DNA of 27,651 nt from Candidatus Zipacnadia bacterium (lineage in GTDB: Bacteria; Armatimonadota; Zipacnadia; Zipacnadales; Zipacnadaceae), in NCBI GenBank assembly GCA_029821415.1, contig JALGTJ010000007.1, positions 1-27,651 of the forward strand. Reading direction: 5' to 3'. Positions 1 through 7,363 of the stretch are shown one piece after another. The notes beneath the pieces were generated by a model. It worked only from the letters and a program-made list of their open reading frames with translations, was not told the DNA's origin and made no database searches. Numbering within the stretch: position 1 is the first letter of the stretch; the number at the start of each line of letters is the position of its first letter. Position numbers and translations under genes: made by a program.

Positions 1-756
1 ATCAAAGCTTACGGGAACTTCCACTATTTCAGCAGTATGTTGCGGTGGGGACTGCAGTCGCTGCATAACCCGTGGGCGCACCGTTGCCATCTGCGGGCGG
101 TGGTTGCGGGTGATAATGCGTGCCATAATGTTGCCGCCAAAGGCTGGTCGCGTTTGCACTAACAGGCGCTCTGTAGGGTCAATCTCCAGACCGGTACAGT
201 CAGCGGTCAGGCCGGTTTTAATGCGAGCAGCGATGCGCGGCGCCAGGTCCCGGCCCTGCTCAGTGGCCCCGATGAGCACAATCTCAGGCTTGTGCTTGTT
301 TATCAGGCCGGAAATCACATCAGTATATGTACCGGTACGGTAACGCGCCAGCGCGGCATCCTCAGCATAAAACACCCGGTCTGGTCCAGACTGTGCCGCT
401 TTCTCAGCAAGCTCGCCCACTTTATCGCCCAACACAACCAGGCTCAGTTCGGTCTCCAAATCGTCAGCCAGCTCGCGGCCCTTGCCCAGCAGCTCCCAGG
501 TCACGCCCGCCAGCCCGTCCTCGCTAACTTCGCCGATTACCCACACGCCCCGGTACCCACTGGTGTCTATCTCTTCAACGGCGGGAGCTTCCCAGATAAT
601 AGCACCAACCGGGCAGACGCTCATACACCCGCCACACAACGTGCATGCTTCAGTGATAGTCGCCAGCCCCTCGGTGACCCGAATCGCGCTGTAGGGGCAA
701 GCCTTCACACAAAGCTGACAGCCAGTACATTTGTCCGCGTCAATATGGATATCCAT
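1..756 (-). CDS. etfA: Electron transfer flavoprotein alpha subunit with N-terminal 2[4Fe-4S] ferredoxin domain (partial, runs off left edge)
   Basis: Reading from the ATG at 756, the frame stays open for 252 codons to the window edge, so the C-terminal FAD-binding part is missing. Residues 1-55 are a bacterial ferredoxin domain with two complete CxxCxxCxxxCP motifs (C10, C13, C16, C20 and C38, C41, C44, C48). The EtfA N-terminal domain follows and includes a GATEQGRDLAPRIAAR segment and TRPAFGGN, both typical of the family. EtfA pairs with EtfB and carries electrons between acyl-CoA dehydrogenases and other carriers. EtfA proteins with this ferredoxin extension are known from electron-bifurcating systems such as caffeyl-CoA reductase CarE. 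The gene lies 34 bases after etfB in the same operon. The ferredoxin domain is seen directly; bifurcation is inferred. Confidence 0.93.
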   Translation of the reverse strand, partial: MDIHIDADKCTGCQLCVKACPYSAIRVTEGLATITEACTLCGGCMSVCPVGAIIWEAPAVEEIDTSGYRGVWVIGEVSEDGLAGVTWELLGKGRELADDLETELSLVVLGDKVGELAEKAAQSGPDRVFYAEDAALARYRTGTYTDVISGLINKHKPEIVLIGATEQGRDLAPRIAARIKTGLTADCTGLEIDPTERLLVQTRPAFGGNIMARIITRNHRPQMATVRPRVMQRLQSPPQHTAEIVEVPVSFD

Positions 757-790
757 TTTGTATCTCTATCTGCTGAATTAAGCAGGCTAC

Positions 791-1573
791 TTACAGCACT
801 TGCGCGTCACGCAACTTCTCAATAAGCAAGCGAGCTACCTGTTGGGGTTCGCCCTCCAGCCGCTCAGTTTTGTGCGAACGCTGCGGCGGGAATATTTCCA
901 CTACTGTGGTCGGCGAGCCGGACAACCCACATTTGCTGGGATCAGCTTGGATATCCTCCAGTGTCCAGGTGGGTATCTCTTTTTTGCGGGCTGCCATAAC
1001 CCCGCGCAGCCCGGCATGGCGGGGGACATTCATATGCTTGTCAGCAGTAATTAGAGCGGGCAGCTTCATCTCTACCGTCTCAAAACTGCCCGCCAGCAAG
1101 CGCTTGACCTGTATCTTTTTCCCGTCTACTCTCACTTCCATTGCGTAGGTAGCCTGGGGAATACCCAACTGCTCAGCAATGCCTGGCCCTACCTGAGCAG
1201 TGTCGCCATCAAAGGCCTGCTTGCCACAGATAACCAGATCGTAGTTGCCGATCTTCCGTATCGCCTGCGCCAGGACATAAGAGGTCGCCAGGGTGTCGCT
1301 GCCGGCAAAGGCCCGATCGCTGAGGAGAATAGCTTCATCACAGCCCATAGCCAAGGCCTGGCGGAGGGCCTCTTCGGCCTGCGGTGGGCCCATACTAATC
1401 GCGGTAACCGTCCCGCCATATTCTTCTTTAAGCTGCAGCCCCGCCTCAATAGCATTCTCATCATAGGGATTGATGATACTGGGGACGCCCTCGCGGATCA
1501 GCGTATTGGTCTCAGGGTCAATACTGACCTCGCTGGTGTCCGGAACCTGTTTTATGGCCACTATGATATGCAT
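791..1573 (-). CDS. etfB: Electron transfer flavoprotein beta subunit
   Basis: This 260-residue protein is full length for EtfB. It opens with the family start (IVAIKQVPDTSEV) and has the flavin/nucleotide-binding segments SMGPPQAEEALRQALAMG (61-78) and AFDGDTAQVGP (120-130), plus the GSDTLATSYVLA stretch (91-102). These read like EtfB of anaerobic or bifurcating Etf rather than the mitochondrial type. It forms the heterodimer with EtfA encoded immediately downstream. An acyl-CoA dehydrogenase two genes upstream is the obvious electron partner. The ATG at 1573 fits the family start, although its Shine-Dalgarno is weak. NADH oxidation with reduction of ferredoxin and a second acceptor is an inference from the subfamily and from the ferredoxin domain on EtfA. 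Confidence 0.95.
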   Translation of the reverse strand: MHIIVAIKQVPDTSEVSIDPETNTLIREGVPSIINPYDENAIEAGLQLKEEYGGTVTAISMGPPQAEEALRQALAMGCDEAILLSDRAFAGSDTLATSYVLAQAIRKIGNYDLVICGKQAFDGDTAQVGPGIAEQLGIPQATYAMEVRVDGKKIQVKRLLAGSFETVEMKLPALITADKHMNVPRHAGLRGVMAARKKEIPTWTLEDIQADPSKCGLSGSPTTVVEIFPPQRSHKTERLEGEPQQVARLLIEKLRDAQVL

Positions 1574-1608
1574 ATCTTACTGTCCATACTCTTGCAATTT
1601 GGACACGT

Positions 1609-2295
1609 CTAAGGCTTAGTACCCCACACCGCCGTCGCGATCCGCCAGGTTAGATGCCGCCAGGCTATATTGCGAAACCCTGCCCGCTCCAATGCTATCT
1701 TGAGCTGCTCAGGCGTCGCAAACTGCTGGGTCGATTCAGCAAGATAATTGTATGCATGCCGATGCCCAGTAAGTACCCGCCCCACCAGCGGCACACCATA
1801 TCTCCGAAATAGTTCGGCCAGCCACACTGCCCGATTCCCACACATCTCAAGTATCAACACCTGGCCACCAGGCCGGGTAAGCCGGGCCATTTCCTGCAGC
1901 CCTGCATCCAAGTCCGAAAAGTTACGTACCGCAAAGCCGGCCATCACCACATCAAAACACCCAGCGCACCCCGGCAACTCCAGTGCATCGCAACATACCA
2001 GGGAAACCATCTTTTGGTCCGCGAGCTTACGCCGGGCAATGCGCAGCATTGGCTCCGCAAAGTCAGCCACAACCAAGCGGCCCGTATCGGGATGCTCCTG
2101 TAGCCAGGCCCGAGCAGTATCGCCGGTTCCCCCACCTACATCAAGCACTACCGCCCCCGGTGGCGCTTTAATCAGAGCACAGGCCTGCCGCTGCCATGCC
2201 TGGTCACTACCTAAGGTCAACAGCCGATTCAGCAGATCATAACGCGGGGCGATCTCGCTGAACATACAGCGAATCATTTCTCGCTTCGGCTTCAT
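1609..2295 (-). CDS. menG: UbiE/MenG-type quinone C-methyltransferase
   Basis: This is a SAM-dependent class I methyltransferase of the UbiE/COQ5/MenG family. Family markers are the N-terminal MFSEIAPRYDLLNRLL, the SAM-binding VLDVGGGTGDTA loop, GFAVRNFSDLDAGLQEM and the C-terminal LAESTQQFATPEQL. Family members methylate demethylmenaquinone or the benzoquinol ring of ubiquinone precursors. In a Gram-positive-like context the menaquinone role is more likely, but sequence alone does not separate the two. I chose the ATG at 2295 (228 residues). An in-frame GTG at 2310 would add five residues, and neither start has a convincing Shine-Dalgarno. Its place between an acyl-CoA dehydrogenase and etfBA suggests a link from acyl-CoA oxidation or reduction to the quinone pool, which is inferred. 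Confidence 0.85.
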   Translation of the reverse strand: MKPKREMIRCMFSEIAPRYDLLNRLLTLGSDQAWQRQACALIKAPPGAVVLDVGGGTGDTARAWLQEHPDTGRLVVADFAEPMLRIARRKLADQKMVSLVCCDALELPGCAGCFDVVMAGFAVRNFSDLDAGLQEMARLTRPGGQVLILEMCGNRAVWLAELFRRYGVPLVGRVLTGHRHAYNYLAESTQQFATPEQLKIALERAGFRNIAWRHLTWRIATAVWGTKP

Positions 2296-2360
2296 ATGGC
2301 TCTGATGCACCCTGTCCGAGCAGATTGCTTCCCCCTCCGCGCTTTCTACCCTTGCTCAAC

Positions 2361-3512
2361 CTACTTCTTCATCGCTTCCTTAAGCAAACGATTGGCGATG
2401 ACCAATCGCTGGATCTCGGAGGTGCCCTCTACGATGTCAAATAGCTTAGCCTCGCGGTAGTAGCGCTCCACCGGATAGTCCTTGGTATACCCGTAGCCAC
2501 CGTGAATCTGCACAGCCTTGTTGCAGACCTCCACGCACGTCTCCGAGGCGAAGACCTTGGCCATAGCCGCCTCTTTTTCAAACTCCAATCCTTGGTCTTT
2601 GCGCCAGGCGGCATGATAAGTGAGCCAGCGGGCCGCTTCAATACGGGTGGCCATATCCGCCAGCGTAAATTGAATTGCCTGGAACTCGCTAATTGGCTGC
2701 CCAAACTGCTCCCGGGTAGGCGCATAGGCAACCGCTGCATCATAAGCCGCCTGAGCCAGGCCGACTGCACCGATGGCCATACCGATGCGCCCGGCCCCCA
2801 GCGTGCTCATTGCTACCCGAAAGCCGCGTCGCTCGCGGCCCAGCACGTTCTCCTTGGGCACACGGGCATCTTGGAAGATTAGCTCCCGGTTAGCCAGGGC
2901 GGGATAGGCCATCTTCTCTTCATCCTTGCCAAAAGTGAATCCCTCCGTGCCCTTTTCCACGATGAAAGCTGTGATCCCCCGTGCTCCTTTCTCCGGCGCA
3001 ACGTTGGCAATGATTACGTATATATCCGCCTCACCACCGTTGGTAATGAACACCTTGGTTCCGTTCAGGACGTAGTAGTCACCATCCAGCTCGGCGCGGG
3101 TGCGGACACTGGCGGCATCGGAACCCGCCCCCGGCTCAGTCAAACCAAAGGCACCGATCTTCTCTCCACTAGCCAGTGGCCGCAGGTACTTCTCCTTCTG
3201 CTCTTCGCTGCCAAACTCCATAATAGGATACTCTGCCAGCAAATGAGCGCCATACACCGCACCGGTTGTGGTGCAAGCTGCCGAAAGCAACTCGCCAATG
3301 ACCGCCCAGTCCAGGATTCCGAGGCCCAGCCCGCCATATTCTGCCGGCACTGGCACCCCGAACAGATCCAGCTCGGCCAGCATCTTTATATTTTCCCAGG
3401 GATACTCCCCTCGCTCATCAACTTCCTTGGCTCTAGGCTTGAGCTCCTCATCACAGATTTCTCTGACTGCTGCGAAGATCTCCTGCTGCTCTTCAGTGAA
3501 TGAGAAGTCCAT
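2361..3512 (-). CDS. Acyl-CoA dehydrogenase (butyryl-CoA dehydrogenase-like)
   Basis: This 383-residue flavoprotein has the full acyl-CoA dehydrogenase layout: an N-terminal helical domain, a middle beta domain with FGLTEPGAGSDA (122-133) and NGTKVFITNG (150-159), and a C-terminal helical domain with QIHGGYGYTKDYPVERYYR. The catalytic base is the Glu in the VEGTSEIQR segment near residue 362. The enzyme moves electrons between an acyl-CoA and FAD, exchanging them with Etf. The overall look is short-chain (Bcd-like), but chain length cannot be read from sequence. A strong Shine-Dalgarno (GGGAGG, six bases before the ATG at 3512) fixes the start. It lies 40 bases after fabH and upstream of menG-etfB-etfA, so it is probably cotranscribed with both fatty-acid initiation and electron transfer genes. 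Confidence 0.95.
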   Translation of the reverse strand: MDFSFTEEQQEIFAAVREICDEELKPRAKEVDERGEYPWENIKMLAELDLFGVPVPAEYGGLGLGILDWAVIGELLSAACTTTGAVYGAHLLAEYPIMEFGSEEQKEKYLRPLASGEKIGAFGLTEPGAGSDAASVRTRAELDGDYYVLNGTKVFITNGGEADIYVIIANVAPEKGARGITAFIVEKGTEGFTFGKDEEKMAYPALANRELIFQDARVPKENVLGRERRGFRVAMSTLGAGRIGMAIGAVGLAQAAYDAAVAYAPTREQFGQPISEFQAIQFTLADMATRIEAARWLTYHAAWRKDQGLEFEKEAAMAKVFASETCVEVCNKAVQIHGGYGYTKDYPVERYYREAKLFDIVEGTSEIQRLVIANRLLKEAMKK

Positions 3513-3552
3513 CTCGTTCCTCCCGGACGTGGTTAGTCACAGCGTATACTAT

Positions 3553-4563
3553 CTATGCTGGAGTAAAGCGCGGCAACGTCCAACGAACCACGGCAGCCCC
3601 CAGGGTAAAGCCGGCGCCAAATCCCACGAACAGCACAACATCACCCGGCGACAGCTTGCCTCTGCGGTACGTGTCATCCAAACACATCGGCACTGACGCC
3701 GCCGAAGTATTGCCATACTTATCCACGGTGCTGACTACCCTGTCGGGGTCTATTTCCAGGCGGGCTGCCGCCGCATCGAGTATCCGCCGGTTGGCCTGAT
3801 GCATAATCACCGCCGAGACATCTGCCGGCCCCAGACCAGCCTTGTCTAAAGCCTCCCGCGCGATTCTGGGAATGCCCCGCACTGCCAGCTTAAATATCTC
3901 AGGACCTTCCATCTGGAGACAGTCTTGGCTTTGGGCAATCTGTTCGGACGCAATGCGCAGCCGTGAACCACCTGCCGGCAAAATCAACAAATCGCCATAC
4001 TCGCCGTGCGAGCTAAGCGCAAACGATAACAGCCCCTCGCCGCGTCCACAGGGCCCCATTACTGCCGCCCCTGCCCCATCGCCAAACAGCACACACGTAG
4101 CGCGGTCCTTCCAATCGGCAATCCGGGTGAGCACCTCAGCGCTGATCAACAGCACATAGTCATAATCGCCACTACGCACAAAGTTAGCGCCAGCGGCCAT
4201 AGCGTAAATAAAGCCAGTACAACCACTGCTTATATCCATAGCGCCGGCATTTTTTGCTCCAATTGCGTTCTGGACAAGGCAGGCAGTGGCCGGGAAAAAA
4301 TGGTCAGGAGTGACGGTAGCCAGTACAATTAGCCCGATCTGTTCCGGACTAACGCCGGCGTCATCAAGAGCACGCTGGGCAGCTCGGATAGCCAGGTCCG
4401 AGGAGGCTTGGTCATCGGCTGCCAGATGCCGCTCGCTTATGCCGGTATGCCGGATGATCCATTCGTCAGTGGTGTCAACCATGCGCTCCCAGTCAGCATT
4501 GGTCAGAACAGTCTCTGGTAGATACGAGCCTACCCCGCAGATTGTTGCACCACGCAAAGACAT
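3553..4563 (-). CDS. fabH: Beta-ketoacyl-ACP synthase III
   Basis: FabH condenses acetyl-CoA or a branched primer with malonyl-ACP to start type II fatty-acid synthesis. The 336-residue protein has the complete catalytic triad: Cys115 in DISSGCTGF, His255 in IMHQANRRIL and Asn285 in KYGNTSAAS. It also has the C-terminal GFGAGFTLGAAVVRW that marks the KAS III family. The length is normal. It follows plsX by 54 bases, a common bacterial pairing, but the usual next genes (fabD, fabG, acpP) are replaced here by an acyl-CoA dehydrogenase and Etf genes. Confidence 0.97.
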   Translation of the reverse strand: MSLRGATICGVGSYLPETVLTNADWERMVDTTDEWIIRHTGISERHLAADDQASSDLAIRAAQRALDDAGVSPEQIGLIVLATVTPDHFFPATACLVQNAIGAKNAGAMDISSGCTGFIYAMAAGANFVRSGDYDYVLLISAEVLTRIADWKDRATCVLFGDGAGAAVMGPCGRGEGLLSFALSSHGEYGDLLILPAGGSRLRIASEQIAQSQDCLQMEGPEIFKLAVRGIPRIAREALDKAGLGPADVSAVIMHQANRRILDAAAARLEIDPDRVVSTVDKYGNTSAASVPMCLDDTYRRGKLSPGDVVLFVGFGAGFTLGAAVVRWTLPRFTPA

Positions 4564-4617
4564 ACTCTATCTCTCTCTTAGGCAGGAAGATTGAAAACCG
4601 CAACCGGAGATCCGCAT

Positions 4618-5619
4618 TCAGTTTGCGTTGACCGCCAGTTGTTGACAGGCCTGCTCAAGGTGCTTGACAACTCCACCTTCTACAGCGCGCTGGGCCACCT
4701 CAATCGCACTGGCGATTGCTCGACTGTCGGACCGACCATGACTGACAACGACAATACCCCGGACTCCCAACAGTAGAGCGCCGCCGTAGCTGGCGTAATC
4801 GTAGCGCCGGTGCAGGCTACCCAACTTGCTGGTCATCAGAAACTCGGCGAGCTTACCGTTCAAGGCATCACGCAAACAGTTGTCCAAATCGTCCATCACG
4901 AAATGGGCCATCGCTTCGGCAGTCTTGAGAGCCACATTTCCTGCAAAGCCGTCAGCCACTGTGACATCGACCTGGCCATTGAAGATGCCGTCAGCTTCGA
5001 TGTTGCCGACAAAATTGATGGGCATCGCGGTGAGCATGTCAAACGCCTTGCGCGTGAGGCTGTTGCCCTTTGATGGCTCTGAGCCGATGCTGAGTAAACC
5101 AACTCTGGGTTCCCGGATGTCCAAGGCGTACTCTGCATAGATACTGCCCATCAGCCCAAACTGGGCCAGATGAATCGGTTGGCAGTCAGCATTGGCCCCG
5201 GCATCAATAATTATTCCCGGACCACGTCGTGATATCACAGGCGCAGCAATACCCGCACGACGCAGGCCCTCAATGACACCCACCCGCGCATGAGCCAAAG
5301 CCAGCAACGCCCCGGAATTGCCAGCCGAGACCACGGCCTGCGCCTCTTGATTCCGCACCATATCAACAGCCACAAACAGAGAACTTTCCGGTCGCCGCAG
5401 TGCCCCAGTTGGTTCGGCGTCCATTGCAATGACGTCGCTAGCCGCCACAATTCGGAGGTTAGAGGGCCGTTGAGCCGAATCGGGCAAGTGTTTTTCGATT
5501 TCCTCCGACCGGCCCACCAGAGCAATTTGCACCGGTAGCTGCTTCGCGCCCCGTAGAGCACCTTTGACTATTGCCTGCGGTGCGAAATCTCCACCCATAG
5601 TGTCAACAGCAATAACCAT
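4618..5619 (-). CDS. plsX: Phosphate acyltransferase PlsX
   Basis: PlsX makes acyl-phosphate from acyl-ACP, the donor for PlsY in phosphatidic acid synthesis. The 333-residue sequence begins with the signature AVDTMGGDFAPQAIVKGA and contains VSAGNSGALLALA, IDAGANADC, LLSIGSEPSKGN and VADGFAGNVALKT, all in the family order. GAGAG before the ATG at 5619 gives a ribosome binding site. It lies 32 bases after rpmF and 54 bases before fabH. The rpmF-plsX-fabH order is a widespread bacterial arrangement, which supports a membrane-lipid operon coupled to ribosome synthesis. Confidence 0.97.
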   Translation of the reverse strand: MVIAVDTMGGDFAPQAIVKGALRGAKQLPVQIALVGRSEEIEKHLPDSAQRPSNLRIVAASDVIAMDAEPTGALRRPESSLFVAVDMVRNQEAQAVVSAGNSGALLALAHARVGVIEGLRRAGIAAPVISRRGPGIIIDAGANADCQPIHLAQFGLMGSIYAEYALDIREPRVGLLSIGSEPSKGNSLTRKAFDMLTAMPINFVGNIEADGIFNGQVDVTVADGFAGNVALKTAEAMAHFVMDDLDNCLRDALNGKLAEFLMTSKLGSLHRRYDYASYGGALLLGVRGIVVVSHGRSDSRAIASAIEVAQRAVEGGVVKHLEQACQQLAVNAN

Positions 5620-5651
5620 AAGCTCTCCCAGCCATTCACTATACAGCCCGC

Positions 5652-5849
5652 TTAGTGACGCTCCTCTTCCAGTTCGACGGTGTGATCCACTTTCTCACCC
5701 TGGTAGTAGCCACACTTGTGGCAGGCATTGTGGGGAAGGATCATTGCCCCACAGTTGGAGCATTTCACCAATTCCGGCATGCTCAATCCCTGGTGAGTGC
5801 GCCGCTTGTTGCGCCGTGACCTGGAGGTCCTTCTCTTCGGTACAGCCAT
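5652..5849 (-). CDS. rpmF: 50S ribosomal protein L32 (zinc-binding form)
   Basis: This 65-residue protein begins with the L32 signature MAVPKRRTSRSRRNKRR and has a zinc ribbon made by C30, C33, C43 and C46, so it is the C+ form. It ends with an acidic tail (VELEEERH), a little longer than usual. GGAG lies about ten bases before the ATG at 5849. It is the first gene after the promoter at 6115-6143 and follows about 260 bases of structured untranslated RNA, so it leads the plsX-fabH operon. Confidence 0.96.
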   Translation of the reverse strand: MAVPKRRTSRSRRNKRRTHQGLSMPELVKCSNCGAMILPHNACHKCGYYQGEKVDHTVELEEERH

Positions 5850-5876
5850 ATCATGTCAACTCCAGCTATCAACTAA

Positions 5877-5902
5877 CCTGCGTGGGCATCTTCCCACGCA
5901 GG
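5877..5902 (-). promoter_or_regulatory. Perfect 10-bp hairpin just upstream of rpmF
   Basis: On the minus strand, CCTGCGTGGG and CCCACGCAGG form a perfect 10-bp stem around a six-base loop. The stem ends 27 bases before the rpmF start codon. It resembles an intrinsic terminator stem but is followed by TTAGTTGATAG, with no U-run. A role in attenuation, RNA processing or rpmF translation is possible; none is shown by the sequence. Confidence 0.45.
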
Positions 5903-5942
5903 CATAAGATGATCAAAAGATATACTGCACACTGCAGGTAGT

Positions 5943-6107
5943 AACACCAGCAGTGGCATCTCACCCGAAGAGCCCCTGCTGGTGTTGGCAATCACGTTTG
6001 CGCTCACTGCAATACTGTCCGCACACTCACGTCCTACCCAGCACTTAGAGCAATGAAGCCCCCGCTGGACTGAGTTCGGTATGTCCCCTCGTTTGCCTCC
6101 AAGATGC
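5943..6107 (-). ncRNA. Structured RNA or leader upstream of rpmF, family not identified
   Basis: The 334 bases between rpmF and the split gene (5850-6183) hold no gene but much RNA structure on the minus strand, beginning at the predicted start of the 6115-6143 promoter. A domain at 6097-5987 is closed by GGCAA and UUGCC. Inside it, ACUCA/UGAGU, GUCC/GGAC and a GGGC/GCUC hairpin with a UUCAUU loop form a long irregular arm. Directly after it is a perfect 11-bp hairpin (AACACCAGCAG with CTGCTGGTGTT, 5986-5943) whose loop can pair further. The stretch has CAUACCGAACUCAG and GGGUAGGACG, which resemble parts of 5S rRNA, but the layout does not fit 5S. It could be a stand-alone small RNA or a cis-regulatory leader for rpmF-plsX-fabH. 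Confidence 0.5.
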
Positions 6108-6114
6108 ATAGCTA

Positions 6115-6143
6115 AGTATAGCCCGTTAGGGGGTTATTGTCAA
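6115..6143 (-). promoter_or_regulatory. Near-consensus sigma-70 promoter
   Basis: On the minus strand, TTGACA (6143-6138, a perfect -35 box) and TATACT (6120-6115, five of six matches to the -10 box) are separated by exactly 17 bases. Transcription would start near 6109-6107 and run left through the structured RNA into rpmF, plsX and fabH. The site lies between the stop codon at 6184 and rpmF, where an operon promoter is expected. Confidence 0.85.
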
Positions 6144-6183
6144 GAATTCATCCAGATCCTGGGCTCGCCAGGGCAGCACTCGC

Positions 6184-7275
6184 TCACCAATCTGCCAGGG
6201 AAGTCTCATTGTCCTGATAACTTATCGTGTGCAGCAGCATATGCTTGTACTCAAGCTCAGACTTACTTTTGGGCTTGTGTTCAGTCAGGACAGCCTTGAA
6301 TGGATCAGTAGGCTCAGTCACCAGTTCCTTGGCATGCTCAATGCTCTGCCGGAGCCGGGCGCGGGCAAAGTCAGCAGCAAAGGCCGCCAACGATTCGAAG
6401 CTGCTGGCCGGCACTACTTTCACCACTACTCCGGCCCGGAGATTGTTTAGTGGTTGGCGCAGCCGATAGGTACGCTTGCGGGCATAGACTGTCAACTGCA
6501 GTTCGGCGTCATCGCCCGGACCAGTCCACTCCAGAACTGCCGGCTTAGGCCCCGAGGTAACATCTTTACCCTCTACCGGCCCGGCTCGCAGAACCCGTAT
6601 TCCCACATAGCACCCGGCCCTCTGAATTGCGATCGTGCCCATCGCCGGTATTGCAGTCGGCAGTCCGTTCCATTCCTCGCGGCTCACAATCACTCGGTCT
6701 ATCTGCGCACGCGGGCCCAGCACTCCGCGCAGCCAGGCGGTCAGGCGGTTGCCACGCCCAATTAAGTCAAAGTCAACCGTGACCATACCCACATTCTTGA
6801 CCTGCATACTGGTGACATAGCTGGGCCGCGGTTCAGCGAAAAAGTATGCGGTCGGCAGTTCCGGCAATCCGGCCAGAGTAACCAACAGAGGTATACTTGT
6901 CGCGCTGGGCTGGCCAGTCATAGTGCCCAGGCTAAAGCGGTCGTGCATATATGTGTCCGTGCGGACGATATATGCTCCCTCCCGCGCCTCAGTTGATAGT
7001 TGAAACGGCAATTGCCGGCGCACCCCTGCCAGCAGGCCAGCAGGAGGCACGTAGTCGGGAGCAACAAAGAACATAGCAAACTGCGTCACGTGAGAAGGCG
7101 CCGGCCCACCTAAATCAACATAGATAAGGTACGGGCTGTACTCCCCGCCATACAAACAGTCTGCCGGCCTGGCGTATAGTGCAGCTCCAGCCAACGCACC
7201 CGATTCGGGCTGGACACGACCGGCCAGGTCGTAATACATTAGCATCAGCGCATCCTGAAGCTGCTGGCTGTGCAT
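6184..7275 (-). CDS. 3' half of the split secreted protein gene
   Basis: From the first Met at 7275 this frame has 363 codons, but coding character extends upstream of it to the duplication at 7368-7381. This Met is therefore an internal residue and not a natural start. The half contains beta-rich segments (for example TYMHDRFSLGTMTG and PTAYFFAEPRPSYV), a mostly helical region near the end (SFESLAAFAADFARARLRQS) and a charged C-terminus. It has no signal peptide of its own and is unlikely to be exported if translated separately. Confidence 0.6.
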   Translation of the reverse strand: MHSQQLQDALMLMYYDLAGRVQPESGALAGAALYARPADCLYGGEYSPYLIYVDLGGPAPSHVTQFAMFFVAPDYVPPAGLLAGVRRQLPFQLSTEAREGAYIVRTDTYMHDRFSLGTMTGQPSATSIPLLVTLAGLPELPTAYFFAEPRPSYVTSMQVKNVGMVTVDFDLIGRGNRLTAWLRGVLGPRAQIDRVIVSREEWNGLPTAIPAMGTIAIQRAGCYVGIRVLRAGPVEGKDVTSGPKPAVLEWTGPGDDAELQLTVYARKRTYRLRQPLNNLRAGVVVKVVPASSFESLAAFAADFARARLRQSIEHAKELVTEPTDPFKAVLTEHKPKSKSELEYKHMLLHTISYQDNETSLADW

Positions 7276-7363
7276 CTGAGCATCAGCGGCCTGCCAGATC
7301 CATTTCAGGGCCGCCAGTCGGTAGCTGTCTGAGGCGGGGCTGTGTCCATCTCCGAGACCCTTG

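Noticed and set aside
5877..5902. Hairpin upstream of rpmF as an intrinsic terminator
   Set aside because: The stem is strong, but no U-run follows on either strand, and rpmF would have no other visible promoter between the hairpin and its start codon.
5987..6097. Possible 5S rRNA on the minus strand (CCGAACUCAG loop and GUAGGACG)
   Set aside because: The two motifs are about 20 bases too close together, the 5' part before CCGAAC is too short, and the conserved GAUGGUA of loop E is absent. Pairing also extends over 40 bases past the GUAGG element. It is kept only as an unidentified structured RNA.
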